Positions 42,528 through 54,202 of a stretch of 64,000 bases of DNA are shown piece by piece. The notes beneath the pieces are model-generated. The model had not been told where the DNA came from, searched no databases, and saw only the letters and a list, made by a program, of their open reading frames with translations. Source of the DNA: JABWBD01 sp040768665 (GTDB taxonomy: Bacteria; Planctomycetota; Planctomycetia; Pirellulales; Thermoguttaceae); contig JAXGMN010000032.1 in NCBI GenBank assembly GCA_040768665.1, forward strand, positions 93,142-157,141, read 5' to 3'. Each line of letters opens with the position of its first letter. The first letter of the stretch is position 1. Both the position numbers and the translations under genes were made by a program.

Positions 42528-45288
42528 TCAATGGATCACCGCCTGCACGGCGTCCGCCGACACGTACCCGTCGGTGCCCTCGGTAGTGACCCGCACAACC
42601 ACGTCGCTCCCGGCGTCGAGATCAAATTGCCCCAAGGGGCAGAACAACTCATCGATCGGTGGTTGCAGACGCTGGTTCATATGCAGCGTCTTCGTACCAC
42701 CGGGCCATTCGATCGTCACCGGCACGTTGATCGCACGGTTGCCGAACGCGGAATACGCCAGACGCAGCTCGTATTTCCTGGCTTCAGGATCGTCAGCACA
42801 AAGCGGAGCGACTTCGTCCGGCGGCGTTCAAGTCGTGCGGATAACCGTCGCCGACGTACGGGTGGGTGTGTCCGAGTTGGCCCACGCCCTGTTCCGCCCC
42901 TGCCCGCGAGCTGTCGACGACGATGCCCGGCAGCTTGCGTAGATCGAGGTTCGTGACCCAGACCGCTGAGTCGTCCCACGGCAGGCCGATCGCCGTCGGG
43001 AAGATTCATGGCGTGGGCGTCGCCGCCGGGCGGTCTCGACAACCGCTTGCGGCTCGTCGTAGACCCGGATCTCGCAAATGCCCGGCTCTTCCTTACCTGC
43101 CTCGAGAAGAACCACGCGCAAGCGCAGTCGCCGCGCGCGATCCAATCCCAGCACGTGGCGGCGGCGATCTTCGAGACTTCGACCAGTCGCCCCACTGGTC
43201 GTCCCGGCGGGCTTCGACCGCAACCGCCGCGGCGATCGCTCATTCGTCGGAATGTGACGTGAACGACATTGAATTGCTGCATGCTGGCCATGCAAGCTCA
43301 ACCCACCAGGTGAAGGCTTTCCGCCGATGCTTGCCGACCACGCGTTGGCGTTGCCGTCGGCCGGCGCGGGCGTAGCCGTTAATGACATTACGCCGACATC
43401 GCTTCGCCGCCGGGCAACGGCTCCCGCTCGACGCGAATACACGCGGAACGAGCCAGATCGCGGGGATCCCCGTTTGGCAGGGCGATACGTGCCCCGTCCT
43501 TCAGAAGCTGCTGCTGGAGCTCGCCAAGATGCTTCGTAGCAGACGCCCCGCGGCGAAACCTCGTGCCCGACGCACATCGCCGCAGTCGTGCCGGTCGCCT
43601 GCCCCATCACCGCGCGAGCATCACGCGCGGCACGACATGGCGACGTGGCTGGCAGAAATGTTGCGACCGGCCATGAGCAGGTTGTCGATGTTTTTCGAGT
43701 ACAGCGATCGCAGGGGATGGAGTGCAGGACACCTTTGTAGTCGTGCTGGGCCGGCTCCCCTCGTGGAAGAAACCGCCGGGCCAGTGGTCGTCGACGCCCC
43801 AGCCGCCATAGGCCACGCGGTCGGGAAAACACCGTCTGGTCGGCGATGTCGTTCTGGTTGAGCACGTAGTCGCCGATCAGCCGGCATGTTCTCGCGCTTG
43901 CCCGCGATGTGCTCCACCCATGCCAGCCGGTGACATTCGGCTTTCTCGCCGAGCTGGTCGCAGGACTTCTTCACGCCGGTCCCACATGCCATAGACGAGC
44001 TCGAACAGTTCGTCGCGGATCTCCTCGGCATCGCGATAGGTGTCCTGCGTTCCGGGCCGAGCTCGATCTTCCACTGCCACTCGATATTGGCCGAGGTCTC
44101 GGGTGGCGGCCGGGTGGAAGCCGTCGCGCGGGAAACCGCATCGCCCAGGCCGGCGGCTCTGCGCGTTGCGGCGACTCTTCTGGCACCGAGGCGCACGGAG
44201 TTGAGTTGCCCATCGTCTTCTTGTCGCCGCTCTCCGGAGCCATCGACTGTTGTACATCGACCGCGGCTCGCGGCCGTGACGATACCCGGCTCCCGCGGCT
44301 ACCCCGACGACGCCATCGCCCGTACAGTCCACGAACACCTTTCCACCGAACCGCATCCGCTGCGACCTGCTGGTGGTGTCGACCGCAAGCACCGAGGCGA
44401 TCACGCCGGGCGACTTCATCTCGACGCCTGCTGCGTGCGTGTTCAGGCATAACCGCATTTCTGGCTCCGCCGTGACCATTCGCATGAGCCGGCCGGAGTA
44501 GAGTTTGGCTTCCTCGAGCGTCTGGACTCCCTTGCCGCGGAATTCTTCAACGATACCGCTTTCCTTGATCCAGCGGATCCTGCTCGCCGCGCGCCGACGC
44601 CGACCTACGGCACGAGACCTCGATGCTCGCGTTGCCGCCCAGGACCGGGCGGTTCTGGATCAACACGGTCTCGCCGCCCAGACGGGCCGCGCCGCAGCCA
44701 CGCACCGCCGTGCCACCGCCGATCACGGCGACGTCGCACTCGCCCATGTCCTTGATCTGCCGGCTCACCGCGCCGTGCGCTCGCGGAGGGCGGCGATCGC
44801 CGCGTAATCCGGTAGGCGCTCAATCGAGATCGCCGGTGAGCACAATCACGTCGCAGCGTCCGTAGTAGCCGGTCAGATCGTGGAGCCGAACTTGAACCTG
44901 ATCGCCCAACTCATGAACGCCTCCGTCCTCCCATTGCCATCCGACTTGCCGGACTGGCCGAAACGTACGCTCGACCGGATCGCCGTTGAGCAAAACCTGG
45001 AATCGGCCGGGACAGGCGTTCGAAACCCAGTCGCGAGTGTGAGCCCACAGCCGGTACTTGCTCCGGGCGACGTATGCTGGCCGTCGTCGTAGCGTCGTCG
45101 ACAGGCATGCCCAGGCCGACGGCCAGCAGGTAGGGCGAGCCCATCTGTCGATGAATTGGCCATCGTCGTTCAGCCGCCGAGGTCAGTGAATCTGCTCGGT
45201 CTCAAGCCAGACGACACTCCAGGCGTCTGCCACCGAAGACGTGCAGGACAGCCACCGCCGCAATTACCTGAACTAGCCGGTTTCTCAT
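42528..45288 (-). pseudogene. Exported FAD-dependent oxidoreductase (PF12831-like), many frameshifts
   Basis: The ATG at 45288 follows GGAGG and starts a hydrophobic MRNRLVQVIAAVAVL. In order on the minus strand come MGSPYLLAVGLGMP (near 45120), QVLLNGDP, and VQVRLHDLTGYYGRCDVIV (near 44860). The FAD-binding start CDVAVIGGGTA (near 44730) and ETVLIQNRPVLGGNASIEV follow, then VFVDCTGDGVVGVAAGAGYR (near 44310), NIDNLLMAGRNISASHVAMS (near 43640) and the ending VTTEGTDGYVSADAVQAVIH (42528). This is the full order of a planctomycete FAD-dependent oxidoreductase of about 920 residues, but a dozen or so frame changes separate the parts. Either the gene is decayed or the consensus here has many indels. 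Confidence 0.75.
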
Positions 45289-45421
45289 TCTGATGCCTCC
45301 GTTAAGCCCGCCTGATCCGGAGTCTCCATGATAGCAGAAGCCCCCTCAGAGGGCGCAGCCCCTGCGTTTCACGGCACATGACAGGCAGGGCGGACCAGCT
45401 CTCCCGGTGTGCACTGCTGCA

Positions 45422-45519
45422 AGGCCCTAACAAAACGGGGACTGGCTCCGAGCCAATATTTGCAGAACACGGAGAATCGGCGTCTTCGCGAGGTGCCTGT
45501 CCCCGTTTTGTTAGGGCCT
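45422..45519. repeat. REPIN-like palindrome, family A, copy 2
   Basis: A perfect 21-bp outer stem joins 45422-45442 and 45499-45519 (AGGCCCTAACAAAACGGGGA plus C). Inside it lies the core pair TGGCTCC...GGTGCC. The outer arm differs completely from copy 1 but is still self-complementary. The wider gap 45289-45931 shows no gene besides copies 2 and 3. Confidence 0.8.
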
Positions 45520-45765
45520 CTTGCGGCCGCGCCTCCCCCACTCGGTAGGGAACATCGCCCAGTGTCAAACTTTGTCGATTATTCCGCTGCGCCAGCTCCC
45601 GGAAGGGCAATTGCCTGAAAAGCTTACCCTCGGATTCCGCGCCTGATCCGTGAATTCGGCTGATCCGATAGAACCAGTAGCCTCGGCAAGACGCCGAACC
45701 GCTATGCCTGACCCACGCTGACCGGGCAACCGACCGGCCAGTCACCTTCTGCGGCGGTTTGGGCA

Positions 45766-45858
45766 TGGTTCAAAAACGGAACTGGCTCCGCGCGATACTG
45801 CCCGTAATCCAGCAGAAAACGTCTCGCGGGGAGGTGCCTGTCCCGCGTTTTTGAGCCA
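45766..45858. repeat. REPIN-like palindrome, family A, copy 3
   Basis: TGGTTCAAAAACGGAACTGG and CTCC on the left face GAGGTGCCTGTCCCGCGTTT and TTGAGCCA on the right, with small mismatches and a 3-nt insertion. It has the same core and orientation as copy 2, with yet another outer arm (TTCAAAAACG). Confidence 0.7.
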
Positions 45859-45931
45859 CGGTTTGTCCGCGCAGCACCATCGGTTCGGGACCTCGAAGAC
45901 TAAGCGCGCCTTTCCCGTGCCGGATTTCGCG

Positions 45932-46690
45932 ATGCGCAGTTTTGTCTTGATGATCCTTCACGCTGGTGATGACGCTGCCGCAGATCCGCACAGGTCGGGC
46001 CGTTCTGTTTCGAGCGGAATGTCATGGATACTCGTTGGGTGCCAATTCACAATGTCCACAGCTTGTGGACGCCCTGCAGACTATGAGGTAGATCGAAATC
46101 GGATTTACATCGAAGGATCGTACGCGTTTACCGACAGCGTGGAAGCGTTTGCACGCGTCGGTGGTTCCGATTTCGTGATCAACGGCTAACGAGACCATGA
46201 TCCGGGCCTCGCCAGCGACGTGCACGACGACGGCTATCCGGTCTTCCTGTCCGAGGTCTTCGTGGCAAGGCCTGGCAATCTGGCAGATGGCGGAGCTTCG
46301 CTCGAGGTCGGTATTCCGGCTTCAAACAGACGATCCGCTGGGATTACGACGTCTACCAGGAACTGTTCTTCGACTCGACGACCGAGATCAGCGCCGGTTC
46401 GTCGCTCGGCTGCACTCGGCAGAAGCATTTTCTACGGCGGACCGCTGCTCCACTTCGCCTATACGCGCCGACGTCCGCACCCACGAATTCGGTCCCGACT
46501 GGAACATCGAAGACAGCATCGACGACCAGACGGTCTGGCAGACAAAGCGCCGGGGCGGTTTCTCGGCTGGCGCAGGGCCGGTGGAGAAATCGGCTGGCAC
46601 GTGGCTTCTGCTTTCCGCTCATGAAGACCGTCATGTACTCGCGTCTCCTGCGTCTCTTCTCCGCCACCAGCCTACGCATATGTACCCAAT
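45932..46690 (+). pseudogene. Outer-membrane beta-barrel-like protein, frameshifted
   Basis: From a possible ATG at 45932 (MRSFVLMILHAG signal-like start) the frames join to a series of amphipathic strands: YEVDRNRIYIEGSYAFTDSV, EAFARVGGSDFVING, GASLEVGIPAS (frame-shifted on), RSIFYGGPLLHFAYT and GPVEKSAGTWLLLSAHE. Alternation of aromatic and polar residues and the strand lengths suggest a small outer-membrane barrel. At least four frame changes occur within 700 bp. No exact family is claimed. Confidence 0.4.
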
Positions 46691-46782
46691 TTAGCCATTA
46701 CATCTGCCGGAGCCCTGGCAAATGACTCTTAGGTGTTAAGGAATATGCCCATGCGGTAGGTTCGATTTTTCATGGCTTTCTG

Positions 46783-46812
46783 TTGACAGGGCGGAGCTAT
46801 TTGGCATAGATT
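46783..46812 (+). promoter_or_regulatory. Promoter of the large retropepsin/dockerin gene, with a flanking inverted repeat
   Basis: TTGACA (46783-46788) and TAGATT (46807-46812) have an 18-bp spacer. An 11-bp inverted repeat, TATGCCCATGC (46744-46754) and GCATGGGCATA (46813-46823), brackets the promoter and could bind a regulator. Confidence 0.5.
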
Positions 46813-46875
46813 GCATGGGCATACTTCTTGGATTTTCGGGGGCGGCCATGGCCAATCCCGCAGCGGGTTTGGTAA

Positions 46876-49800
46876 GTGCTGGCAGAATCGACAACGACAA
46901 ACAAAGCGAGGACGACGCCGTTCGACCGGGGAGGAGGTCGGCGGAAATCGCTGGGCCGATTCGAACAACTTGAACTGCGAACGATGCTCTCCGGCGGCAC
47001 GATCGAGTTGGGCCTGTCCGACAACGTGGCCCTGGACTGCCGCGCTGGACTGGAGCGATCAAAGATGGGGCGCCGCCGCCTGGTCGCTACGACTTCGGGT
47101 CGGCTGGATCCCCAGTGAATCCGGGTTCGAGGCCGCATCCACGGGCGCCATCTCGACGACGTGTCGATGGCAGCCGGCCGCAACGCTGGCAGCCGTCGAC
47201 GCGCCACCATCAACCTGAATCGCGATTTCGTCTCCGTCTCTACCGCACAAGCCGGCCTTCAGCCGCACACTTCCCAACGGCACATACCAGGTGGAAGTCC
47301 ATCTGGGCGATCCGTGGACCCGCACGACGAGATGAAGCCGTGGTTCGAGGGCGAGACCTCTTCGGCGCACCCTGATCGACACGGCAGCTGGTCAGGTCAT
47401 TGTGAAAAGCTACACCGTCGCGGTCACGGATGGCCGACTGGATGTCCACTTCCAGGACATGGGCGCGACGCTCAACTTCGCGCTGGCGATCCGAGATGGC
47501 TGATCTGGGTATCGGCTCCGGCACGGGCTGGACAAGCGTTGGGCCGAGTATCTTCAACACCTTCCCTGCTCGACACCGGCCAACAGCGTGTTGGCGATGG
47601 CGTCCGCCGTTGGGGACATGGAACAGTCGACCCTCGGCTACGAAACGCAGGGCACCTTCCGAGGTAGGCGTGGCCGGCTACCACGACATGGACATCTCGG
47701 TCGACTACCGCTTCGACTTCGCCTACACCAGCGGAATCCGCCACACCCTCTTCGACACCCGCATCCAGTCCGACGCCAACAACGACTTCAGCATCTTCGG
47801 CCCCTGGGGCCTCGCCGGCATGCCGGCTACGGTTTACTGCGTGACCACGCTCGACATGACCGGCTGGTCCGGAAGTGCGAGGTTGCGTTGGAAGACATCT
47901 ACATGAAGACCGACTTCAGCGAGGACATGGCGGAAGCGGACCTCAATTTTGAACAGCACCGCTACGCGCTAGCGGTCGACAACCGGCTTCCGCCTTCGAC
48001 CCCATGGACTACATGGTGGACCCGTGAACGATGAACCGCCCGTCTGGGCCGACATTCCTTCCTCACCGCCATTCAGAACGGCGTCGGCCGCGAGGGCACT
48101 TTCTCGACACCGCCGCCCAGATCAGCGTGATCTCCGAGCAGTTAGCACTGCAGCTCGGGCTGGACAGCAACGGCAACGGCTTGCTCGATGAGGGCGACGA
48201 CAACTACGCAACGACCGAGCTGTGCGCGGCTGGCGGAACTGTTCCTGCCCTGGTGTTCACGATTGACGAGGTGCACGCCTGTCAAGAAGGTCCTGCCAAA
48301 TGGGGAACTGGGCGAAGAGGTCGAACTGGTTCACCCAACCTGCAGTGGCTCGTGCTGGACATCGAAACGGACGAAGCGACAACGCTCGACGGCGGCCTGG
48401 TTCAGACCTTTTAACCAGCGGCTGGTTTTATTCTTTCTATGGGCGAGGACGGCTATTTCAACCGCGTCCACTTCGATTTCCAGGACTGGGGCCTCTACAA
48501 CGGCACGCCGGTCAGCGCCAGGACGGTCTACTTCGATCTCAATCCGCTCAAGGACCAGCCTTGTTGACCCCGGCCCCGGGGTACGAATTCGGCACTCGGC
48601 CGGATCGACCCAGGTGGCCGAGAAGGTGAGGATACGTATACGGGTGGTGCTGACCGGCGAACGACCGCCGACGTCACCGTGCAGCTCGCCAATACGGACG
48701 GGCAGGTCCGAGCGGAAACCGTGCCGACGGAGCAGCACGCCAGTGTTCACGCCGGCCAACTGGGACATGCGCAGACGGTTCTCGTTACCGGAGAAGACGA
48801 TTCGCCAAGTGAGGGCCCCTCACACGGGGACGATCACCCATACGGTCACGAGCATGACCCAGCCTACGACGGTCTGGCTGTCCCCGACATGGAAGTCAGC
48901 ATCGCCGACGATGACGTAAGCGTGGTTACGCCACGAGCGACCGGCGGGCAATAATGTCATTGAATCGATGAACGTCAGCGAGGGGCGTTGAAGAACGGTC
49001 ACGTATTGGGTGAAGCTCAGCAGTCCACCCGCAGAGGACAGCGTGGTCATCATCGAAGATATTGCCGACAGAAGTCAGGTGCACATCTCCAATCCGGACA
49101 GTTGGGGCATTGACAACTGGTGGGTATTCCTTGCTGGCGAATGGACCACCCCCAGCCGGTGAAGTCACTGCTCAACGATCTTTGATGAGGGCCGCACCAG
49201 GTCCAGCTTGTCCACACCTTGATTGACGGGCTCACCACGGTTGGGCAAACAGTGCTGCCGGTCAACATCACCGACGACGACCTCGGCCACGTGACGATCA
49301 CCGAGACGAAAACCAGAGCGACACTCGTCGTGGAAGGCGCGGATACCGACACGTACCAGATCGCCTTGATCTTGCGCCGGTCGGCGGCCCGGTCGAGATC
49401 ACCGTCACCGCCGGTTCCCGTTAACTCGAGCTCAAAGCCGACGGCGGCACGACCTATGGTTCCTCGCTCGTTCTCTCCTTTACCGACCTGACTCCGACGG
49501 TCACCGTCCGTGCCTTTGACGACTCGCTGGAGGAAGGCCCCACACAGGCAGGATCACGCACGCGATCACGGGCACGGTCTTCGATGCCAGGTATCCGACG
49601 TCGCCGCTGATCCAGAGCGTCACAAGTGACGATTCTCGACAACGATGCGGCCGGCATCACCATTTCGGAGGATGCGGCGGGCGAGAACGTGGTCAATTCG
49701 ATCGTTGCCGTCGAGGGCGCTGGACGTAAACTACTGGGTCGCCCTGAACAGCTGAAGCCGGAACCGATCCAGGTGGGACGGGGAGTTGCGGGAAGAGGTG

Positions 49801-51190
49801 ACCGTTTACTTCGACAGCAAGGATCCGGACGTCACGATTGTTGACGCCGCGAATCCGACAACGCCTTTGTAACGTTCACGCAGAATTGAGCTCGCCCCAG
49901 GCAATCCGCGTCACCGCGATCGACGATGGCATCCCCGAAGGGAGCAGCCGGCCCAGATCACCGTGAGCATGTTCGAAGGCCGACCCGCAGTATCAGGGCA
50001 GCACCGTCTCGACGATGATTACCGCCGACCCGGTGGTGGCAAGGTAGGCCAGTGTTGTCGGCCGGTATGTTCTACAACAACTCGGCTTTCGACAACAACG
50101 ATCCAGCGGCCAGTGCGGCGGACGACTACGCGATCGCTTTGGCCTGAGCGTGGAAGAGAGCGGCTCCCATACGGGCTCGGGCGACGCGACCGCTCTCAAC
50201 GATGCCACAAAGTCCTGGACTACGGATGCTTGGGTGGGCTATTGGGTAGTCAATCTCACGGATGGGAGCCGAGGGAGGATTGCAGGGAATACGGCCGACA
50301 CCATCACGGCCGTCCTCGGGGGCGGCGACGAGAATGACTGGGACGTGGGCGATGCATACAAAATCGTGCGAGCGAAGTCTCCGCTGGTGGCAGGGGAGGC
50401 GGCGACGTTTGACAACTATACGAGCTACAGCCTCGGAATCAACGGTGTGATGATCGATATCGCCGGCCTGCCGGCGAGGGGTATCGCTCACCACGGACGA
50501 TTTTCGTTCCGCGTCGGCAACAGCGATACACCGGAGAGCTGGCAAACACTCGCCGAGGCGTCGATCGCGATGCCTGCCATCGCGCAACGCGAGATTTCCA
50601 TGGACCAGCCCGGCGTGAGTCGTGTCAGCCTCGTCTGGCCGGACGCGCCATCCAGAAGCAATGGCTCCGGGGCAACGGTGCTGGCGACGCCGAATACCGG
50701 CCTGACAGCCGCTGACGACTTTTTCGGCACGCTACCGGCGAGACGGGCAATTCCACCGACGACGCGTTGGTCAATCTTTCCGACGTGATACTCACTCGCA
50801 ACAACCAGACCGGCTTCAGCAAGCAGACATCACAAATCCGTACGATAATCGACCTGCGGGTGAATCTGAGTGATGTGATCCTCCTCGCGGAACAACCAGT
50901 CGGGATTCACTTCAAGCGCGACTGATCGATCTGACGGCCTACGCCTACAGTTGCTCGGGCGAGCACGGTGGACGTGGCCGTCGCCGAGTTGGCGGCCGAT
51001 GATGTGAGCCCGACGGCGACGCAACGACGGACGGCCGTTGCTCGCCGATCTGGAGCTTTTCGCACCGCGCCGAATCATCGGGGTCGCCGGAAGGCAACAA
51101 AGAGCCAGCACCGCCGCGATCGATACACTCTTCGGGCAGAGGATGGCTCTTGGGCAAGAGGATCACGGCTTTGCAACAGCGCCGCTAACG
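46876..51190 (+). pseudogene. Large secreted protein with retropepsin-like domain, Calx-beta-like repeats and dockerin-type C-terminus; many frameshifts
   Basis: A GTG at 46876 leads to GRFEQLELRTMLSGG, the planctomycete E-x-L-E-x-R-x-M-L-S export motif. Further on come GYHDMDISVDYRFDFAYTSG and FDTRIQSDANNDFSIFG (near 47700-47810). A retropepsin-like part follows, DTAAQISVISEQLALQLGLD (near 48105), with VHFDFQDWGLYNG (near 48470). Calx-beta-like repeats end VPDMEVSIADDDV and VTILDNDAAGITISEDAAG (near 48900 and 49650). The C-terminal module (50060-50900) has DDYAIA, a GRIAGNTADTITAVLGG insert and DIAGLPAR. It parallels the end of the minus-strand giant protein. More than ten frame changes occur, so start, end and intactness are uncertain. 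Confidence 0.6.
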
Positions 51191-51642
51191 CGCGAAAAGG
51201 CTGCGACTCGGGCTTGCCCAACGGAAGCCGCAATTGATCGCTCTGTTACCCGGCGGTCGTCGCTCCCACCGACACGAGGCCGGTACTGCAGCGCAGAGTT
51301 TTTGTCACGGTATCCGGATTGCACGGTACTTCTTATCGGAGACCGGGGTCGACACGCCCGGGGCTTGCGGAGATCAAACCCCAAACTGACGCCGTCGTGC
51401 TTCAAGAGAGCGGCAGACTGCAAGCGAAGCTTCGGATTGGCGGCACAATAAGCGGCGGGCGCTGTGTAGATCGATCAGCACTATTGCATCCAACCCTTAA
51501 GAGCTGCGGTGTAGGCTCCGTGGGCGATATCGGGTCGGTATTGATCCGCGAATTAGGCCCAGCGTGCCATGAGAACGACACCGACGCCCGTGGTTGCGAA
51601 GAACCTGCAACCTTCAGAGTTGGCTGAGCGGCTTAGAGCTCG
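51191..51642. other. Intergenic region between convergent genes
   Basis: The stretch after the dockerin module shows no recognisable gene; frames of up to 100 codons are without family features. The end of the upstream protein could extend into its first part if frameshifts are corrected. Confidence 0.4.
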
Positions 51643-52266
51643 CTACCGCGACCTTCTTCGCCAGAAGATAACCGCGCCGATCAAGGCCAACGCAGACACA
51701 TGAATGAGACTGGCCGGCTCTGGAATGGCGTTGATGACGATCGTGCCATTCGTGACGACTGTCGCCATATCGGTGCCGTTGACATCTGTAAAATGCGTAT
51801 TGAACTGGTTCTTGACACCTGAAAGGAGCAGTGGCATCTCAGTCCCGGCAAAAATGCCCGTGGTATCAAAAGTCACCGTAGCAATCAAGCCAGTGGCTGG
51901 AACTGTCTCAATTTCAAAAAACGTTACGCTCTTCTGAAAAAGCAACGGCTGGGATTCTTGAGTGTATTGGAATGGATCGTACGCTGGAACGTCAAAAATG
52001 CTGCCGTTAAGCAAATTGACACTGGTAATCGTCGGTCCGACGTCTGTACCGCCATTCGCAGCGCCTCCGTCGCCAACCTGAATGTCGAATTCAAGTCCCC
52101 CAACCTGCTCACCACCCGAAACAAAGAACTGCCACGACTGGTTCGGCATATTCTCCCAGAGCTCGACGGTGCCGACGTTGATCGTGGCGGCGTCGGCCGC
52201 GGCCGGGAAACATACCAGCAGGCCCACCGCCGCCATCGCCCGGAAAGTTCTCGTGATTCGTCGCAT
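51643..52266 (-). CDS. PEP-CTERM sorting-signal protein
   Basis: 207 residues from the ATG at 52266, with GGAGA 8 bp upstream; a GTG eight codons earlier is possible. A signal peptide (RAMAAVGLLVCFPAAADA) precedes a beta-rich mature part (VGGLEFDIQVGDGG, VTFDTTGIFAGTEMPLLLSG) that resembles a cohesin-like fold. The end IPEPASLIHVSALALIG is followed by a WRRRSR tail, a PEP-CTERM signal processed by exosortase. The protein is therefore exported and probably attached to the surface or matrix. The 304-bp gap before the giant gene (52267-52570) holds no gene. Confidence 0.88.
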   Translation of the reverse strand: MRRITRTFRAMAAVGLLVCFPAAADAATINVGTVELWENMPNQSWQFFVSGGEQVGGLEFDIQVGDGGAANGGTDVGPTITSVNLLNGSIFDVPAYDPFQYTQESQPLLFQKSVTFFEIETVPATGLIATVTFDTTGIFAGTEMPLLLSGVKNQFNTHFTDVNGTDMATVVTNGTIVINAIPEPASLIHVSALALIGAVIFWRRRSR

Positions 52267-52570
52267 CGGAAACCATCTCCGTTTGCACACAGGGTAAGTC
52301 GGCGTCAGCGGACTCTACCGATCAGCCAGCGAGCGGTTCACTCGAACCTGCCTCTCGGCCGCCGCGTCGTTACGCGTTGCCCTAAATGCCGAGGCTACCG
52401 CAACGCCTTTACAATGCAGAATCGCACCGCCTGTGTCAAGCCCCTCGACAGCATTTTCAAGAAATCGAATGCCTATCCTAAAACGGTCGGAGAGACTGGC
52501 CCGTATTACGGAGTTTTCGAAGCACACACCTGCCCGTCCCCCTCGCCTCGCGAGGTTTCTGAGATGACTC

Positions 52571-54202
52571 TTAATGGGGGTTCCACAGCCCCGCGGCGAA
52601 GAGCCGGTCGACGGCCGACTGTTGCGCGAAATTCTCGGTCGGCTTCTTCTGCCGCTCGATTGGGTCGTACCACGTGGCCAGTTGCGCCTCGAGGTTCGTC
52701 TCCTCCGCCATCTCCTCAATCGCTCCATCCACCATGCTCGCCTGCGCGCCCGGGGGACTGTAGGCGGTCAGATCGATCAAAAGCAGCGGATTGAAACCCG
52801 ACTGGTTGTTCCGCGTGAGAATCACATCCGAAAGGTTCACAAGCCGGTCGCGATTCACATCGTAGGCATTCGTGATCTCCGCGAAGCTGAACCCGGTCTG
52901 GTTGTTCCGAGTCAGGATCACGTCCGACAGGTTCACCAGCGCGTCGCTCGAAGAATTGCCCGTCTCGCCCACCGCATTGCCGAAGAAAAACTCGTCGGCA
53001 GCCGCCAGGCCCGTCTGCGGCGTAGCCAGCACCGTCACCTGCAGCCAACGCTTCACGATGGCATTGTCTGGCCAGGTCAGGGTGATGCGGCTCACACCCG
53101 GCTGGTCCGCCAGTTCGCGAGGTGCTGCGATCGTGGGTAGCGCGATCGACGCCTGGGCAAGCGTCTGCCACGACCCCGGAGTATTGCTGTTGCCCACGTG
53201 GAACGAGAAGTCCTCCGTGCCGAGCACTGCCCCGGCCGGCAGGCCGGCGATGTCGACCATGATCCCGTTGAGCCCAAGACTGTAATTCGAGTAATGGTCG
53301 AACGTGGCCTTCTCGCCTGCCACCAGGGGTGTCTTGCTGCGGACGATCTTGTATCCGTCGCCGCTGTCCCAGTCGTTCTCGGCGCCGCGGGCGAGCGTGG
53401 CGGTAATCGTGTCGGCCGTATTGGCGGTGATCCGTCCGTGGCTGCCATCCGTCGGATTGACGATCCAATAGCCGACCCAGGCATTCGTGCTCCACGACTT
53501 GGTCGCGTCGATAAGCTGCGACTGGTTATTGCTCCCCAGGTATGTGCCGCTATCTTCCGCGGCGACACGCAGCGCAATCGCGTCGTCGTCGCTCAAGCCG
53601 GCTGCGGGATCTTTGCCATCAAAGTACGAATTGTTGTAGAAGACATGGCGGCCAACGACCGTGGCGCCCGAGTCGGTGATGATCAGGCTTCCGTCGATTT
53701 CGTCGGCGGGATCGTTGGTGGGAAGCGGGTTCAGACTCAGCGCGGCGGTGGTGTTGTCAAACAGGCCGGTGGTGCCGCTGTTGTGGGAGAAGAGGAGGTT
53801 GATTGGAGAGGCGCCCGCCGGCGCGCCCGCGGCGATTGCGAAATGGATCGTCAACAGGTCGCCCAAGGTCCCTTGCGGGAAAAGCGTCGATCCGTTGATG
53901 GCATCGGCGGAGAAAATGATCCTGCCCGGCTCTTGCGGCCAGGCACTCAGCGTCAGATCGCTGCCGGTGAAGAGTGCCCCCAACGCGGAGGACTCGATCG
54001 CCAAGACGTTGGGATCGAATTCGATCAAGATATCAAAGCCGCTCACCGTGATGCCCAGCGGTTCGGTGACCTCGATTTTGACCGGGACGGAAATCGACTG
54101 GCCGGCGGCCCCGGACAGATCACGAGGAATGAAGACCTTGGGGTCGAGGCCGCTTTGCGGCGGAGGTGTGAGTCCGGAAGGAAGTGGCGGAATGTTGGGC
54201 AC
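52571..54202 (-). other. Intact C-terminal segment of the giant protein: cohesin-like domain plus dockerin-type module
   Basis: A clean 543-codon frame. Order: a cohesin-like domain (VFIPRDLSGAAGQSISVPVK to LLFSHNSGTTGLFDN); VVGRHVFYNNSYFDGKDPAA; an inserted segment of about 60 residues (DATKSWSTNAWVGYWIVNPT to RITANTADTITATLARG); DIAGLPAGAVLGTEDFSFHV; VTVLATPQTGLAAADEFFFG; two Ca-loop units DALVNLSDVILTRNNQTGF and DRLVNLSDVILTRNNQSGF; and a helical end with VDRLFAAGLWNPH. The module is shared with the plus-strand protein ending near 51190. Confidence 0.8.

Noticed and set aside
45302..45766. Minus-strand frame of 154 codons as a gene
   Set aside because: It runs through a family A palindrome and lacks family features and a ribosome-binding site.
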